In this document: positions 42,089 through 54,972 of the stretch, piece after piece
Layout of the letters: each line of letters starts with the position of its first letter
Position numbering within the stretch: position 1 is the stretch's first letter
Source of the DNA: Massilia litorea
Lineage (GTDB): Bacteria; Pseudomonadota; Gammaproteobacteria; Burkholderiales; Burkholderiaceae_D
Assembly (NCBI RefSeq): GCF_015101885.1
Contig: NZ_CP062941.1
Coordinates: forward strand, 1,922,001 to 1,986,000
Direction of reading: 5' to 3'
DNA length: 64,000 bases
Position numbers and translations under genes: made by a program
The notes under the pieces: model-generated
What the model saw: the letters and a program-made list of their open reading frames with translations, nothing else
Databases searched by the model: none
What the model was told of the DNA's origin: nothing

Positions 42089-42126
42089 GCAAAAAAATCA
42101 ACAATATTGTTTAGAAAGTTTCAATC

Positions 42127-42834
42127 ATGGCAAAGTATAAATGCCCGACCCTGGGCGACTGCGAGCGCGCAAATACCGGTGAAGTGTTCGAGCGGGCACC
42201 CGGAGAAGACTTGAAGTGCCCGGGCTGCACGACCTTGCTCGAGCCCCAGCTGTCTTCCGAGGCCGCGCCGAAGCGCCCGGTCGCCCTGGTCGCAGGCGTC
42301 GCCGCGGCGATCGTTCTGCTGGGGGCAGGTGGCGCCTATGCCTACCTGAAGCGCGGGCCGGCCGAACCGGTTGTCGCACAGGCCGCGGCCGACGCTGCGG
42401 TACCGGCACCCCAGCAGCAGGCGCAGGGCGGAATCGCGCCGTCCGACAGCGAGACCGCCGCGCTGCGCCGCGAGGGCGAAGCGCGCCTGGTCGACGGCAA
42501 GGCCGCGGAGGCGGAGTCCGCGGGCAGCAAGGCCGCCGCCAACGAGATGCTGAAGGTCGCCATTGCCAAGATGGCCCAGGGCAAACTCGACGATGCCGAG
42601 AAAGAGTTCGAAGCGGCACGCGCACGCGCGCCGCAGCAGCCGCTGGTCTATTACAACCTGGCGGTACTGCGCCTGAAGCAGCAACGCACCGACGACGCGC
42701 TGAAGCAGTTCGAGGCGGCTTTCATGGCGGGCTTCGAGCATTTCAAGGAAATGGACAGCGACCCGGATCTCGATGCGTTGCGCGCCGACCCCCGCTTCAC
42801 CGAACTGGTCAAGAAATACCGTCCGAGCGCCTGA
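42127..42834 (+). CDS. Zinc-ribbon, single-membrane-span protein with periplasmic TPR
   Basis: 235 residues. N-terminal cytosolic zinc ribbon with Cys6, Cys12, Cys31 and Cys34 (CPTLGDC and CPGC); transmembrane helix 52-74; Ala/Pro/Gln linker; then a C-terminal TPR (about 135-235: KVAIAKMAQGKLDDAEKEFEAARARAPQQPLVYYNLAVLRLKQQRT) that ends in a TPR-end module GFEHFKEMDSDPDLDALRADPRFTEL. By the positive-inside rule the ribbon faces the cytosol and the TPR the periplasm. It could link the tubulin-like protein to periplasmic partners. No enzyme motif. Confidence 0.82.
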   Translation: MAKYKCPTLGDCERANTGEVFERAPGEDLKCPGCTTLLEPQLSSEAAPKRPVALVAGVAAAIVLLGAGGAYAYLKRGPAEPVVAQAAADAAVPAPQQQAQGGIAPSDSETAALRREGEARLVDGKAAEAESAGSKAAANEMLKVAIAKMAQGKLDDAEKEFEAARARAPQQPLVYYNLAVLRLKQQRTDDALKQFEAAFMAGFEHFKEMDSDPDLDALRADPRFTELVKKYRPSA

Positions 42835-42835
42835 C

Positions 42836-43510
42836 ATGGCGCGCTGGCAACGAGCGGCGGGCGCCGCACTGGCAATGGCACTGGCCCTGGCGGTGCAGGG
42901 CTGCGCACGGGAAGACGGCAGCCGCATTCTCGGCCACTGGCGCGCCGAGCGGTTTGCGGTCATGTCGCTGAAACTGCCGGTCGGACCGGAACTGCACATT
43001 ACGCGCGACCGGCTGGCCAGCGCTGACAACGCGCTGGCACTGCCGATCTCCGCCATCACGCAGGACGATGACGAGGTGACGCTCGAAACGGCGGGCGCCA
43101 TCGGATTGAGCTTTCATTTCGTGGAGCCGGACCGGATGTATGTGGAGCTGCCTTTCGTGGGCAAGATCTACTATCGCCGCGTGGCCGATACGCCGCCGGA
43201 AGCGGTCGCGCAAGGTTCTGCGCCTGCGGCGCAGGCAAGCGTGCCTGCACCCGCGGCGCCGGCCGCGCCAGTCCGGCCGGTAGCCGAGACCGCACCGGCG
43301 GCGCCGGCCGCGGCACCCGGCGAGCAGTACTACCACCAGGCGCTCGCATCCGCCCGCGAGGGCGATGACGACGGCGCGCTGCGGCACCTGCATCGCGCGT
43401 TCGGCGCTGGTTTTAGTGGTGCCGGGCGCGTTGCAGCGAGCCCGGAATTCGCACACCTGCGCACCGATGTCCGGTTCCAGGTGCTGCTGTCGCGCTACGA
43501 CGGGGAGTAA
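42836..43510 (+). CDS. Lipoprotein with the same TPR-end module
   Basis: 224 residues. Lipobox AVQGC (Cys23). A beta-rich domain (about 30-115: GHWRAERFAVMSLKLPVGPELHIT, IGLSFHFVEPDRMYVELPFVGKIYYRR) is followed by a long Ala/Pro linker and a C-terminal TPR repeat ending GAGFSGAGRVAASPEFAHLRTDVRFQVLLSRY, clearly related to the end of the preceding protein. The ATG is 1 base after the preceding stop, so the two are co-translated and likely work together at the inner or outer membrane. Confidence 0.8.
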   Translation: MARWQRAAGAALAMALALAVQGCAREDGSRILGHWRAERFAVMSLKLPVGPELHITRDRLASADNALALPISAITQDDDEVTLETAGAIGLSFHFVEPDRMYVELPFVGKIYYRRVADTPPEAVAQGSAPAAQASVPAPAAPAAPVRPVAETAPAAPAAAPGEQYYHQALASAREGDDDGALRHLHRAFGAGFSGAGRVAASPEFAHLRTDVRFQVLLSRYDGE

Positions 43511-43564
43511 TCGGGGGCGTGCCAGGATTACAATGCGGGGATCCGATTTTCCAAGGGACCTCCC

Positions 43565-44980
43565 ATGTTTCGATTCTTTCCGCGCCTGCTTGCCGCCGCT
43601 TCCTTGGTGGCGGCCGGACTGGCCCAGGCGGCGCAACCGGCCACCGTGCGCGTCGACTATACCCACAGCGGCAACGCCCTGTCCGACAGCTACGCCCTGG
43701 AGCAGGTCCTGGTCGAGCCGCTGCCCTGGCCAGGCGACACTACGAGAAACCTGGACAACACGAACCGCGGCCAGAACCGGGTCGAGGTGGCCGATGCGAA
43801 GACGGGAGATTTACTGTATTCGCGCGACTTCTCCACGATTTTCGGCGAGTGGCGCACGACGGACGAGGCCACTAAAATCAGCCGCGGCTTCAGCGAATCG
43901 GTGCGCTTTCCGAAGCCCGATCGCCCGGTGCGCGTGCGCATCCTGAAGCGCGACGAGCGCAATGCCTTTTCGGTTGCCTGGAGCGTGGAGATCGATACCG
44001 ATGCGCCCGACGTGGTGAGAAAACAGCCGGCGGCACCGGCGACGCCGATCCCGATCCGCGTGAGCGGCCCGTCGCCGCAGAAGGTGGACCTGCTGGTGCT
44101 GGGCGATGGCTACACGCAGGCGGACATGAAGAAGTTCGAGACCGATGCGCGGCGCCTGGCCGCGCACCTGTTCACAGTCTCGCCTTTCAAGGAGCGCGCG
44201 GACGATTTCAATGTCTGGGCGCTGGCCGTGCTGACCCTCGAATCGGGCGTGTCGCGCCCCTCGACGGGCGTGCACCACGCCTCGAAGCTCGGTACGCGCT
44301 ACGACATTTTTGGAAGCGAGCGCTATGTGCTCACCCTGGACAACCGCGCGCTGCGCGAGATCGCCCAATACGCGCCCTACGAATTCATCGAGATCCTGGT
44401 GAACAACGAGACCTATGGCGGCGGCGGCATCTTCGGGCAGTTCAGTACCGCGGCAGCTTCCAACGAGTGGGCCGATTACCTGTTCGTGCACGAATTCGGC
44501 CACCACTTCGCCGGCCTGGCCGACGAGTACTACACCTCGCCGGTCGCCTATGCGGCCAGCAGCACGCGCATGGAACCGTGGGAACCGAATGCGACGGCAT
44601 TGCGCGACCCGGCCAATTTGAAATGGGCGAAACATGTAAAGGCGGGCACGCCGCTGCCGACGCCGTGGCCGAAAGCCGAGTACGAGGAATACTCGCGCGC
44701 CTACCAGAAGCGGCGCGCCGCGCTGCGCGCCGCGAACCGGCCGGAGAGCGAGATGAATGCGCTGTTCAGGGAGGACCTGGCGCGTACCAAAGCCTTGTTC
44801 GCGAAGCAGCCCTACCGGCAGATGATCGGTGCCTTCGAGGGCGCGAACTACGAGGTCAAGGGATATTATCGGCCGGCGATGCAGTGCATCATGTTCGACC
44901 GCAGCGAAGCCTTCTGCCCGGTGTGCCAGGACGGGATCACGGACATCATCGACCTGTATGCGGGGGTGAAACAGCGCTGA
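43565..44980 (+). CDS. M64-family (IgA-peptidase-like) metallopeptidase
   Basis: 471 residues. Signal peptide MFRFFPRLLAAASLVAAGLAQA; an M64 N-terminal beta domain (about 25-150); then the catalytic domain with LLVLGDGYTQADMKKF, the zinc motif HEFGHH (309-314) followed by FAGLADEYY, and a C-terminal CPVC pair near the end. M64 peptidases were first described as an IgA protease but most are uncharacterised secreted metalloproteases. The gene starts 54 bases after the lipoprotein gene on the same strand and may belong to the tubulin/caspase operon; an independent promoter in the short gap cannot be excluded. Confidence 0.88.
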   Translation: MFRFFPRLLAAASLVAAGLAQAAQPATVRVDYTHSGNALSDSYALEQVLVEPLPWPGDTTRNLDNTNRGQNRVEVADAKTGDLLYSRDFSTIFGEWRTTDEATKISRGFSESVRFPKPDRPVRVRILKRDERNAFSVAWSVEIDTDAPDVVRKQPAAPATPIPIRVSGPSPQKVDLLVLGDGYTQADMKKFETDARRLAAHLFTVSPFKERADDFNVWALAVLTLESGVSRPSTGVHHASKLGTRYDIFGSERYVLTLDNRALREIAQYAPYEFIEILVNNETYGGGGIFGQFSTAAASNEWADYLFVHEFGHHFAGLADEYYTSPVAYAASSTRMEPWEPNATALRDPANLKWAKHVKAGTPLPTPWPKAEYEEYSRAYQKRRAALRAANRPESEMNALFREDLARTKALFAKQPYRQMIGAFEGANYEVKGYYRPAMQCIMFDRSEAFCPVCQDGITDIIDLYAGVKQR

Positions 44981-45127
44981 AAGTGGATTGATGCTGCTCA
45001 GCAGTAGTGTGTGTGGTGGCGAACAGACCCCGTGTGCATGGAGGCATATTCTGGTCTCGAAGTTAATAAAAAGTTAAACGATGCGGGCATGGCCTGCACC
45101 CCATCATTGCACCGAAAGGACACCATC

Positions 45128-45652
45128 ATGAACAAACTGCTCGCCACCCTGATCGCCGGTCTCGTCGTTACCAGCGCCTATGCGCAGACCGCCACCACGA
45201 CCACCACCACGACCGCACCAGTAGCCGTCACCACCACGGCCAACACCAAGGACGTCGTGAAGGCCGAAGCCCGTGCCGAGGAAGACGTGGCCAAGGCCGA
45301 AGCGAAGGAAATGAAGGCTGCCGCCAAGGCCGACGAGAAGGCCTCGAAAGCCGTCGCCAAAGCGCAGGAAAAGAAAGCCAAGGCGCACGCCAAGGCCGTG
45401 AAGGCGCACGCCAGCGCCTCCGAGAAGATCACCAAGGCCGATCCTGAAGACCGCGCCAAGGCGATCGCCAAGGGCGAAGAGAAAGTGTCGGAAGCGAACC
45501 TGAAGGCCGAGAAGACCATGATCAAGGCCGATGAAAAGGCCCTGAAGGAGCAGGTCGACGCCGCCGCCGACAAGGCGCGTGCATCGGCCAAGACCGAGCA
45601 GGTGCGTGCCGAGGCGATGGCCGACGTGCACAAGGCAGCGGCCAAGAAGTAA
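45128..45652 (+). CDS. Lys/Ala-rich exported helical protein
   Basis: 174 residues. Signal peptide MNKLLATLIAGLVVTSAYA, a Thr-rich spacer (TATTTTTTTAPVAVTTTA) and then a long, nearly uninterrupted Lys/Ala/Glu helix. The helix has a periodic AK(A)/EK pattern without hydrophobic core positions typical of coiled coils, so it may be a single alpha-helix or a nucleic-acid- or cell-wall-binding rod. Similar exported KA-rich proteins occur widely in Massilia-like genomes with no known role. A strong terminator follows. Confidence 0.75.
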   Translation: MNKLLATLIAGLVVTSAYAQTATTTTTTTAPVAVTTTANTKDVVKAEARAEEDVAKAEAKEMKAAAKADEKASKAVAKAQEKKAKAHAKAVKAHASASEKITKADPEDRAKAIAKGEEKVSEANLKAEKTMIKADEKALKEQVDAAADKARASAKTEQVRAEAMADVHKAAAKK

Positions 45653-45668
45653 TCGGTTCGATGCAATA

Positions 45669-45700
45669 AAAAATGCCGGCGCGAGCCGGCATTTTTTTTA
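45669..45700 (+). terminator. Rho-independent terminator after the Lys/Ala-rich gene
   Basis: A 12-base stem (AAAAATGCCGGC / GCCGGCATTTTT) with a 4-base loop and a run of eight T. Symmetric A/T ends let it also stop minus-strand transcription coming from parC. Confidence 0.9.
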
Positions 45701-45738
45701 GGGTTGTTTGCGTGCGTTCGGGTTCGCACGGGCACGTA

Positions 45739-45762
45739 CGCGTGGGCTCGAGAGCCCACGCG
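45739..45762. repeat. REP-like palindrome 9 (fully symmetric)
   Basis: A 24-base perfect palindrome: CGCGTGGGCTC / GAGCCCACGCG around a 2-base centre. Lies between the terminator and the parC stop, in the gap between convergent genes. Confidence 0.8.
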
Positions 45763-45799
45763 TTACGGACCGTTGCACAGCCGCGGAAACAGGGACGAA

Positions 45800-48127
<2,328 letters not shown>

Positions 48128-48154
48128 ATTCAGTTTGTTTCGTTTTTTGACGGT

Positions 48155-48176
48155 GCAGGGTGGGCATGCCCACGCG
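48155..48176. repeat. REP-like palindrome 10, between parE and parC
   Basis: GCAGG-GTGGGCAT / GCCCAC-GCGTTG with overlapping short core (GTGGGCATGCCCAC). It separates the co-directional parE and parC genes; a second small hairpin (GTGCGGT / ACCGCAC) follows within 30 bases. Confidence 0.7.
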
Positions 48177-48205
48177 TTGACGTGCGGTTCAACACCGCAC
48201 ACCCA

Positions 48206-50203
<1,998 letters not shown>

Positions 50204-50371
50204 GCTGATCAGTGTTTTTTCGAAAGCCTGCGCATTCTATATCTTGTCGGGAGGAAAAAGCAGGAGGGGCGTAACGGATTGTTCTTGTCAACGCGTGGAA
50301 ACGTGACTAGATTGGTACGCAAGGTTGCTACGCCAAGCGGCCCCGAGAAACCGTTGAGCGGAAGGCGTTCA

Positions 50372-50401
50372 TTGAGAACAATACTGTACATGCATACAGT
50401 A
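50372..50401 (+). promoter_or_regulatory. LexA (SOS) box overlapping a promoter
   Basis: TACTG-TACATGCATA-CAGTA (50382-50401) contains CTGT-N8-ACAG exactly, with the flanking TA and TA of the gammaproteobacterial consensus. It overlaps a candidate promoter, TTGAGA (50372-50377), 17-base spacer and TACAGT (50395-50400), which faces the pseudo-receiver gene starting at 50478. The site lies about 180 bases from the divergent parE start. Confidence 0.65.
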
Positions 50402-50477
50402 ATAATCGCAAGACTCGCCATCTTACCGCAGTTTTCCGTACAACAGGTCCGTGGGCTGTCCACGTCGCACGCACCGG

Positions 50478-51320
50478 ATGATCATCATGCATGCACAAAA
50501 AATGCCGACGGCAGTACGACTGCTCGGATTTTCACCAGGCGCTGCCGTGCACCTGGCCACCTTGCTGGCAGGTGCGCCGCGCTCGGGACCGCTGTATTCC
50601 TGCCTGCATGAGGACAGCCTGCAGGAACCCGACATCGTGCTGGCCGACGGCGGCAATCCGGCGGCCCTGGCCTGGCTCGACGGCATGCGCTGTGCGCCGC
50701 CCGCGCTGGTGATCGGCGGTTCGCCCCACGCCGATTACGCCCACCTGGCGCTCCCGATCGACCCCGAGCAGTTGCATGCCTCCCTCGTCAGACTGCTGGC
50801 CGAACGGCGGCGTGCGCTGGCGCTGCTGAGCGCGCGCGGCGAGCCGCTGCTGGCCGAGCGCCGGCGTCGTCCCAGGCTCGGGGCCGACGCCGGCTGCGCC
50901 GATGGACGCCAGCCGCCGCGCGACGGCAAGGTGCTGATCGTCGACAAGGGCGGCGCCTTCCGTGACCATCTGGCCGGGCTGGTAGGTGATGGCCGGCTGG
51001 CGATCGCCTGGACCGACAGCGCGCCGATGGCAGTGCGCCTGTGCGACGAGACACCGGTCTCGCTGGCGATGATCAACACGGCCACACCCGGCATCGACCC
51101 CTATGGACTGAGCCGCAACATCAAGGCGCAGGACGGGGCAGGGCGCACGGCCGTGGTGCTGCTGGTGGGACGGACATTCAATTATGACAGTACGCTGGCG
51201 CATGGCGCCGGGGTACGCGGGCTGCTCGACAAGCCGGTGGGGGACCGCAGCCTGGTGTGCATGCTGCAACGCTTGACGAGTCTGCAGGACATGCCTGCCT
51301 CGGTCAGCTCAGCCATGTGA
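50478..51320 (+). CDS. Protein with two degenerate receiver-like domains, likely SOS-controlled
   Basis: 280 residues from ATG at 50478 (50487 is an alternative). N-terminal half (about 10-110) has a receiver-like alternation of strands and helices (DIVLADGG, PALVIGGSPHADYAHLALPIDPEQLHASLVRLLAE) without a phospho-Asp. After a variable Arg-rich linker, the second half (about 150-275) begins KVLIVDKGGAFRDHL, has Asn in place of the phospho-acceptor Asp in AMINTATPGIDPYGL and the conserved Lys in GLLDKPV. Neither domain is therefore likely to be phosphorylated. Behind a LexA box, so perhaps a DNA-damage-induced signalling adaptor. No DNA-binding domain seen. Confidence 0.7.
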   Translation: MIIMHAQKMPTAVRLLGFSPGAAVHLATLLAGAPRSGPLYSCLHEDSLQEPDIVLADGGNPAALAWLDGMRCAPPALVIGGSPHADYAHLALPIDPEQLHASLVRLLAERRRALALLSARGEPLLAERRRRPRLGADAGCADGRQPPRDGKVLIVDKGGAFRDHLAGLVGDGRLAIAWTDSAPMAVRLCDETPVSLAMINTATPGIDPYGLSRNIKAQDGAGRTAVVLLVGRTFNYDSTLAHGAGVRGLLDKPVGDRSLVCMLQRLTSLQDMPASVSSAM

Positions 51321-51372
51321 TTTTGTTACAACTTCGAATCGTGCGCGGCAGTGGCGGGGCTATATTCGTCCC

Positions 51373-52362
51373 ATGGCAGACGAACAACCCAAGCCCGACG
51401 CCGAGCCTTCCGGCCCGCCGCTGGAAAACCGTGCCGAGACCCCGCAGCGCATTCCGGACCGCCGCGCAAGCAGTGGCGGCGTGCCGCGTTACCAGCGTCC
51501 AGGCGACACGCCCTTCGCGCTGGCCGGGCGGGTGCTGCGTTCACGCTGGCGTGCACTGCGCGACCGCTTCAGCCGCGACTTCATGCGCCGCACCCTGCGC
51601 ATCGGCGTCTCGGCGCGCATCTTTCATCCCGAACCGGGTTCGACCGGCCTGCGCAGCAAAAATCTCCAGTACCTGGAGGAGTCGATCGCCCAATGGGTGA
51701 TGTCGCGCGACGTGCTGGTGTTCATGATCCCGACCGTGAACACCAACGGCCTGCTCCATCCCAGCAACATCACCCTGCGCCACTACGCGCGCCACCTGGA
51801 CGGCCTGGTATTGCAGGGCGGGGCCGACGTCTCGCCGCAGACCTATTCCGAGTCGCCCACCCGCCCCGAGTGGAGCGGTGACCGCGCGCGCGACCTGTAC
51901 GAACTCGAACTGCTGCACGAATTCGTGGAGGCCGGCAAGCCGGTGCTGGGCGTCTGCCGCGGCTGCCAGCTGATCAACGTGGCCTTCGGCGGTACCCTGT
52001 ACCAGGACGTGGCGACGAATGTTCCCTCCGCGCTGGCCCACGTGCACACCGACTATGACGCCCACCGCCACGCGATCGAATTCCCGCCGGGCTCCTCGCT
52101 CGGGCGCATGTTCCCCAACGCCGGGCGCCCGATCGTCAATTCGATCCACCACCAGGCGGTCAAGGAACCCGGGCGCGATATCCGCATCGAGGCGGTGTCA
52201 TATCCGGACGGGATCGTCGAGGCGATCCGCTACGACAAGGCGGACTTCGTGATGGGCCTGCAATGGCACCCGGAATTCCACCGGGCCGGTGGGACGGACC
52301 TGCTCGATTGCACGCCGGTGCTGGATGAGTTTTTACGGGCGGCCAGGGAGACGCGCTTGTAA
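51373..52362 (+). CDS. Class I glutamine amidotransferase-like (PuuD/gamma-glutamyl-GABA hydrolase family)
   Basis: 329 residues. A charged N-terminal extension of about 70 residues (ADEQPKPDAEPSGPP, FSRDFMRRTLRIG) precedes the GATase1 fold: nucleophile Cys195 in LGVCRGCQLINVAFGGTLYQD and the His/Glu of QWHPEFH near residue 298. The C26 family cleaves gamma-glutamyl amides such as gamma-glutamyl-GABA in putrescine use. No other Puu gene is nearby, so the natural substrate is open; the N-terminal extension is longer than in PuuD and unusual. Confidence 0.88.
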   Translation: MADEQPKPDAEPSGPPLENRAETPQRIPDRRASSGGVPRYQRPGDTPFALAGRVLRSRWRALRDRFSRDFMRRTLRIGVSARIFHPEPGSTGLRSKNLQYLEESIAQWVMSRDVLVFMIPTVNTNGLLHPSNITLRHYARHLDGLVLQGGADVSPQTYSESPTRPEWSGDRARDLYELELLHEFVEAGKPVLGVCRGCQLINVAFGGTLYQDVATNVPSALAHVHTDYDAHRHAIEFPPGSSLGRMFPNAGRPIVNSIHHQAVKEPGRDIRIEAVSYPDGIVEAIRYDKADFVMGLQWHPEFHRAGGTDLLDCTPVLDEFLRAARETRL

Positions 52363-52391
52363 GAAATGTCGCCAATATTCATGTTGCGATC

Positions 52392-52418
52392 CGCGTGGGC
52401 TCGAGAGCCCACCCTACG
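52392..52418. repeat. REP-like palindrome 11
   Basis: CGCGTGGGCTC / GAGCCCACC then CTACG, between the convergent amidotransferase and YbdK genes. Confidence 0.78.
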
Positions 52419-52468
52419 TTACACCGCTGCCGCGTGATCAATCTTGGAACGGTGGTGCAATCGAAACG

Positions 52469-53605
52469 CTACCTGCGCCGGAACCGCCGCTCGCCGCGAA
52501 ACCAGTTGATCGCCGCATGCACCATCCCCTCGACGCTGCCCTGCTGCTCGTACTGCTGCCGCAGCAGCGTCGCGTCACTGCCATGCGCCGCCGCCAGCGC
52601 CAGGTGTTTTAATCCATCCAGGCTCCCCAGCGCCGCGGCATACGGCTCCATCTTATTCAGCGTCGCCAGGATATCCTCGCGCAGCGACACCGTTTCGTAG
52701 GTCTTCGGATGCGTGATCGCTCCCTCCAGCCCGAAGCGGCAAGCCTGGAAGCGGTTGTAGTTATAGACGAGGTAATCGTCCTCGACCGGCGGCTCATCGA
52801 AGCGTTCCAGCAGATAGCTGCACAGCGCCTGCAGATAGGCCGCCAGCGCCGCCGCGCGTTCCACCGTCAGTGGCGTGTCGCACACGCGCAGCTCGATCGT
52901 GCCGTACTCGGGTTTCGGGCGCAGGTCCCAGTAAAAATCCTTCATGCTCTTGACGATGCCGGTGCGCTCCATCTTGGCGAAATAGGCCGACTCGAATTCC
53001 GCCCAGCTGAGCATGAAGGGCGCGCGCCCGCTCATCGGGAAGGCGAACACGGAATTCAGGCGCGCCGAATCGAAATGGCTGTCGTGGCCCTGCACGAAGG
53101 GAGAAGAGCTCGACAAGGCGATGAAATGCGGGATGTAGCGGCTCAAGGCGTGCAGCAGGTACATGGCGTTGTCGCCGTCGCCGCAGCCGATGTGCACGTG
53201 CTGGCCGAACACGGTAAATTGCTTGGCCAGGTAGCCGTACAGCGAGGACAAATGTTCGAAGCGGGCTTTCGGGAAAATCTTCTGTTCCGACCAGTGCTGG
53301 AAAGGGTGGGTGCCGCCGCCGGCGATGCCGATGTTCAGCTGGTCGCCGGCTGCGACCAGGGTGTCGCGGATTTCCTGCAATTCGGCCAGCAGCGCCGGAT
53401 AGGTCGATTGCACGCTCGAATTAATCTCGATCATGCTCTCGGTGATCTCGGGCGTCACGTTGCCGGGGAAGGGCTTGCGGGCCAGCAGGTGCAGCAAATC
53501 CGGGCTGGCGGCAGTGAGGTCGAAGTCGGACAGGCTGACCAGCTGCAACTCGAGTTCGACCCCGAAGGTCAGCGGCGTGGACTGGGTAAACGGTTCAAGG
53601 GGCAT
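52469..53605 (-). CDS. ybdK: YbdK-family carboxylate-amine ligase (glutamate-cysteine ligase-like)
   Basis: 378 residues. [12 protein letters not shown] at the start, [14 protein letters not shown], then GTHPFQHW and [20 protein letters not shown], and [21 protein letters not shown] are the GCS2 family blocks. E. coli YbdK has weak glutamate-cysteine ligase activity; related enzymes make other amide or peptide bonds. The Asp/Glu metal ligands seem intact. Its start overlaps the antiporter end by 11 bases. A separate gshA for glutathione is expected elsewhere in the genome. Confidence 0.9.
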   Translation of the reverse strand: MPLEPFTQSTPLTFGVELELQLVSLSDFDLTAASPDLLHLLARKPFPGNVTPEITESMIEINSSVQSTYPALLAELQEIRDTLVAAGDQLNIGIAGGGTHPFQHWSEQKIFPKARFEHLSSLYGYLAKQFTVFGQHVHIGCGDGDNAMYLLHALSRYIPHFIALSSSSPFVQGHDSHFDSARLNSVFAFPMSGRAPFMLSWAEFESAYFAKMERTGIVKSMKDFYWDLRPKPEYGTIELRVCDTPLTVERAAALAAYLQALCSYLLERFDEPPVEDDYLVYNYNRFQACRFGLEGAITHPKTYETVSLREDILATLNKMEPYAAALGSLDGLKHLALAAAHGSDATLLRQQYEQQGSVEGMVHAAINWFRGERRFRRR

Positions 53606-54797
53606 GCGACGCCTCCGGGCGGGGCTCTGGTATTTCGTGCGCCCACACCAGGGCGCGCTGGATGATGATCGGCCCGAACACTTCCAATAACATCGTCACC
53701 GCCGCCACCGAACGCAGTTCCTCGACGACGTGCACGCCGGCCAGCCGCGCGTGTTCCAGCAGCAGGATCACGAACACGGACAATGGCGCCAGCGCCACGC
53801 CGGCCAGCGCCCCCTTGCGCCAGGAGATGCCCGCCAGGTGGGAAAAGGCCATGACGCCTGCCGTCTTGGTAACCAGGCGCGCCAACACGAGCACGGCGGC
53901 AAGCAGGCTGCCGGCCGCGACCTTCTGCCAGTCGAGGGTCGAAGCGGCGAACACGAACAACAACACCGTCAGCAATTCGCCCAGCGCTCCAAAGCCGCGC
54001 TGGGCCTGGCTGAAGGCGACGCGCCGGTGGCGCGCGACCAGGCCAAAGGCGAGCGTCGACACCACCGGCGACAAGCCGCCCGCATACGACAGGGCGACCA
54101 GCAAAATCACCGCCAGCGCAAAGGCGGCGGTCGCATCCTGGCGCGGATTCCTGAGTCCACGCAGCAGCGCCGGCACGGCCAGGCCGAACACGGCGCCGGT
54201 CAGGATCGACATTGCCAGTAACACCAGGCTGTTCCAGATGGCGTCGCCCAGGTCCTCGAAGGTGCGGAAAATCCAGAACGCCACGATGACATTGAACGCG
54301 AACACGGCCAGCACGCAGTTCTGGGCCGTCAGGTGCAGCACGCGTTCCGTCACCTGGCCCGAACTGCGCTGTTCGTTGATGACCCGCACCACGGTGGCGG
54401 GCGAGGTCGCCATCGACAGCGAGGCCAGCATCAGCGCCGTCATCTGCGCCGAACCGAAGGCGCCTGCGATGAAGTAGACGGCAATGAAGGTGGCCAGCGA
54501 TTCGGCCAGCCCGCTGACGCCGATCCAGGGATTGGTGCGCAGCCAGTGCAGGTTGATGCGGTAGCCGAGCTCGAACAGGATCAGGCCGAAGGCGACGTCG
54601 GCCAGCATCGATACGGGGCCAATGTCGGGAAGCGGCAGGATGCCGAGCTGCGGGCTGCCCAGCGCGAAGCCGACCAGGCCGTAAAAACTAATGCGCGGCA
54701 AGCCGGTCCAGCGCTGCCCGAATTCCCCCGCGATCCAGGCGATGGCGATCGCGAACGGCCACGCGAGACTGGTCAGGATCGGCAACAGGTCGAGCAT
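53595..54797 (-). CDS. Cation:proton antiporter (CPA2/KefB type membrane domain)
   Basis: 400 residues, about 12-13 hydrophobic segments, no cytosolic TrkA domain. Segments such as [22 protein letters not shown] (with conserved FELG), [29 protein letters not shown] (the helix-breaking SMATSPA motif) and [20 protein letters not shown] are typical of Na+/H+ exchanger family CPA2. It likely exchanges K+ or Na+ for H+ at the inner membrane. The ATG at 54797 follows AGGAGCCCGC. It overlaps ybdK by 11 bases. Confidence 0.88.
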   Translation of the reverse strand: MLDLLPILTSLAWPFAIAIAWIAGEFGQRWTGLPRISFYGLVGFALGSPQLGILPLPDIGPVSMLADVAFGLILFELGYRINLHWLRTNPWIGVSGLAESLATFIAVYFIAGAFGSAQMTALMLASLSMATSPATVVRVINEQRSSGQVTERVLHLTAQNCVLAVFAFNVIVAFWIFRTFEDLGDAIWNSLVLLAMSILTGAVFGLAVPALLRGLRNPRQDATAAFALAVILLVALSYAGGLSPVVSTLAFGLVARHRRVAFSQAQRGFGALGELLTVLLFVFAASTLDWQKVAAGSLLAAVLVLARLVTKTAGVMAFSHLAGISWRKGALAGVALAPLSVFVILLLEHARLAGVHVVEELRSVAAVTMLLEVFGPIIIQRALVWAHEIPEPRPEASHAP

Positions 54798-54972
54798 GCG
54801 GGCTCCTTGAGGGGAACGGGTCTTTGTCGATTTTACAAGACTGGTATGGTGCAGGCTGCACACGATTGGACCTGTGAATAACGGAAGAGTTCGTTGTCAG
54901 GGGAGCTGGCGCTGGCTAGAATGGCGGGCCCCTATCGATTCCTCATTCGTCGCTTCGCCCCGACGTGCTTTC

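Noticed and set aside
35999..44980. Calling the tubulin/caspase run a phage-defence system
   Set aside because: Caspase-like proteases occur in defence systems, but the signal peptides and lipoboxes place most products in the envelope, and no sensor, nuclease, mobile element or defence gene is nearby. Kept as an open possibility only.
50279..50611. A 110-codon plus-strand frame starting before the LexA box
   Set aside because: It runs through promoter elements and out of frame into the pseudo-receiver gene; its translation is low-complexity Arg/Ala/Thr with no RBS.
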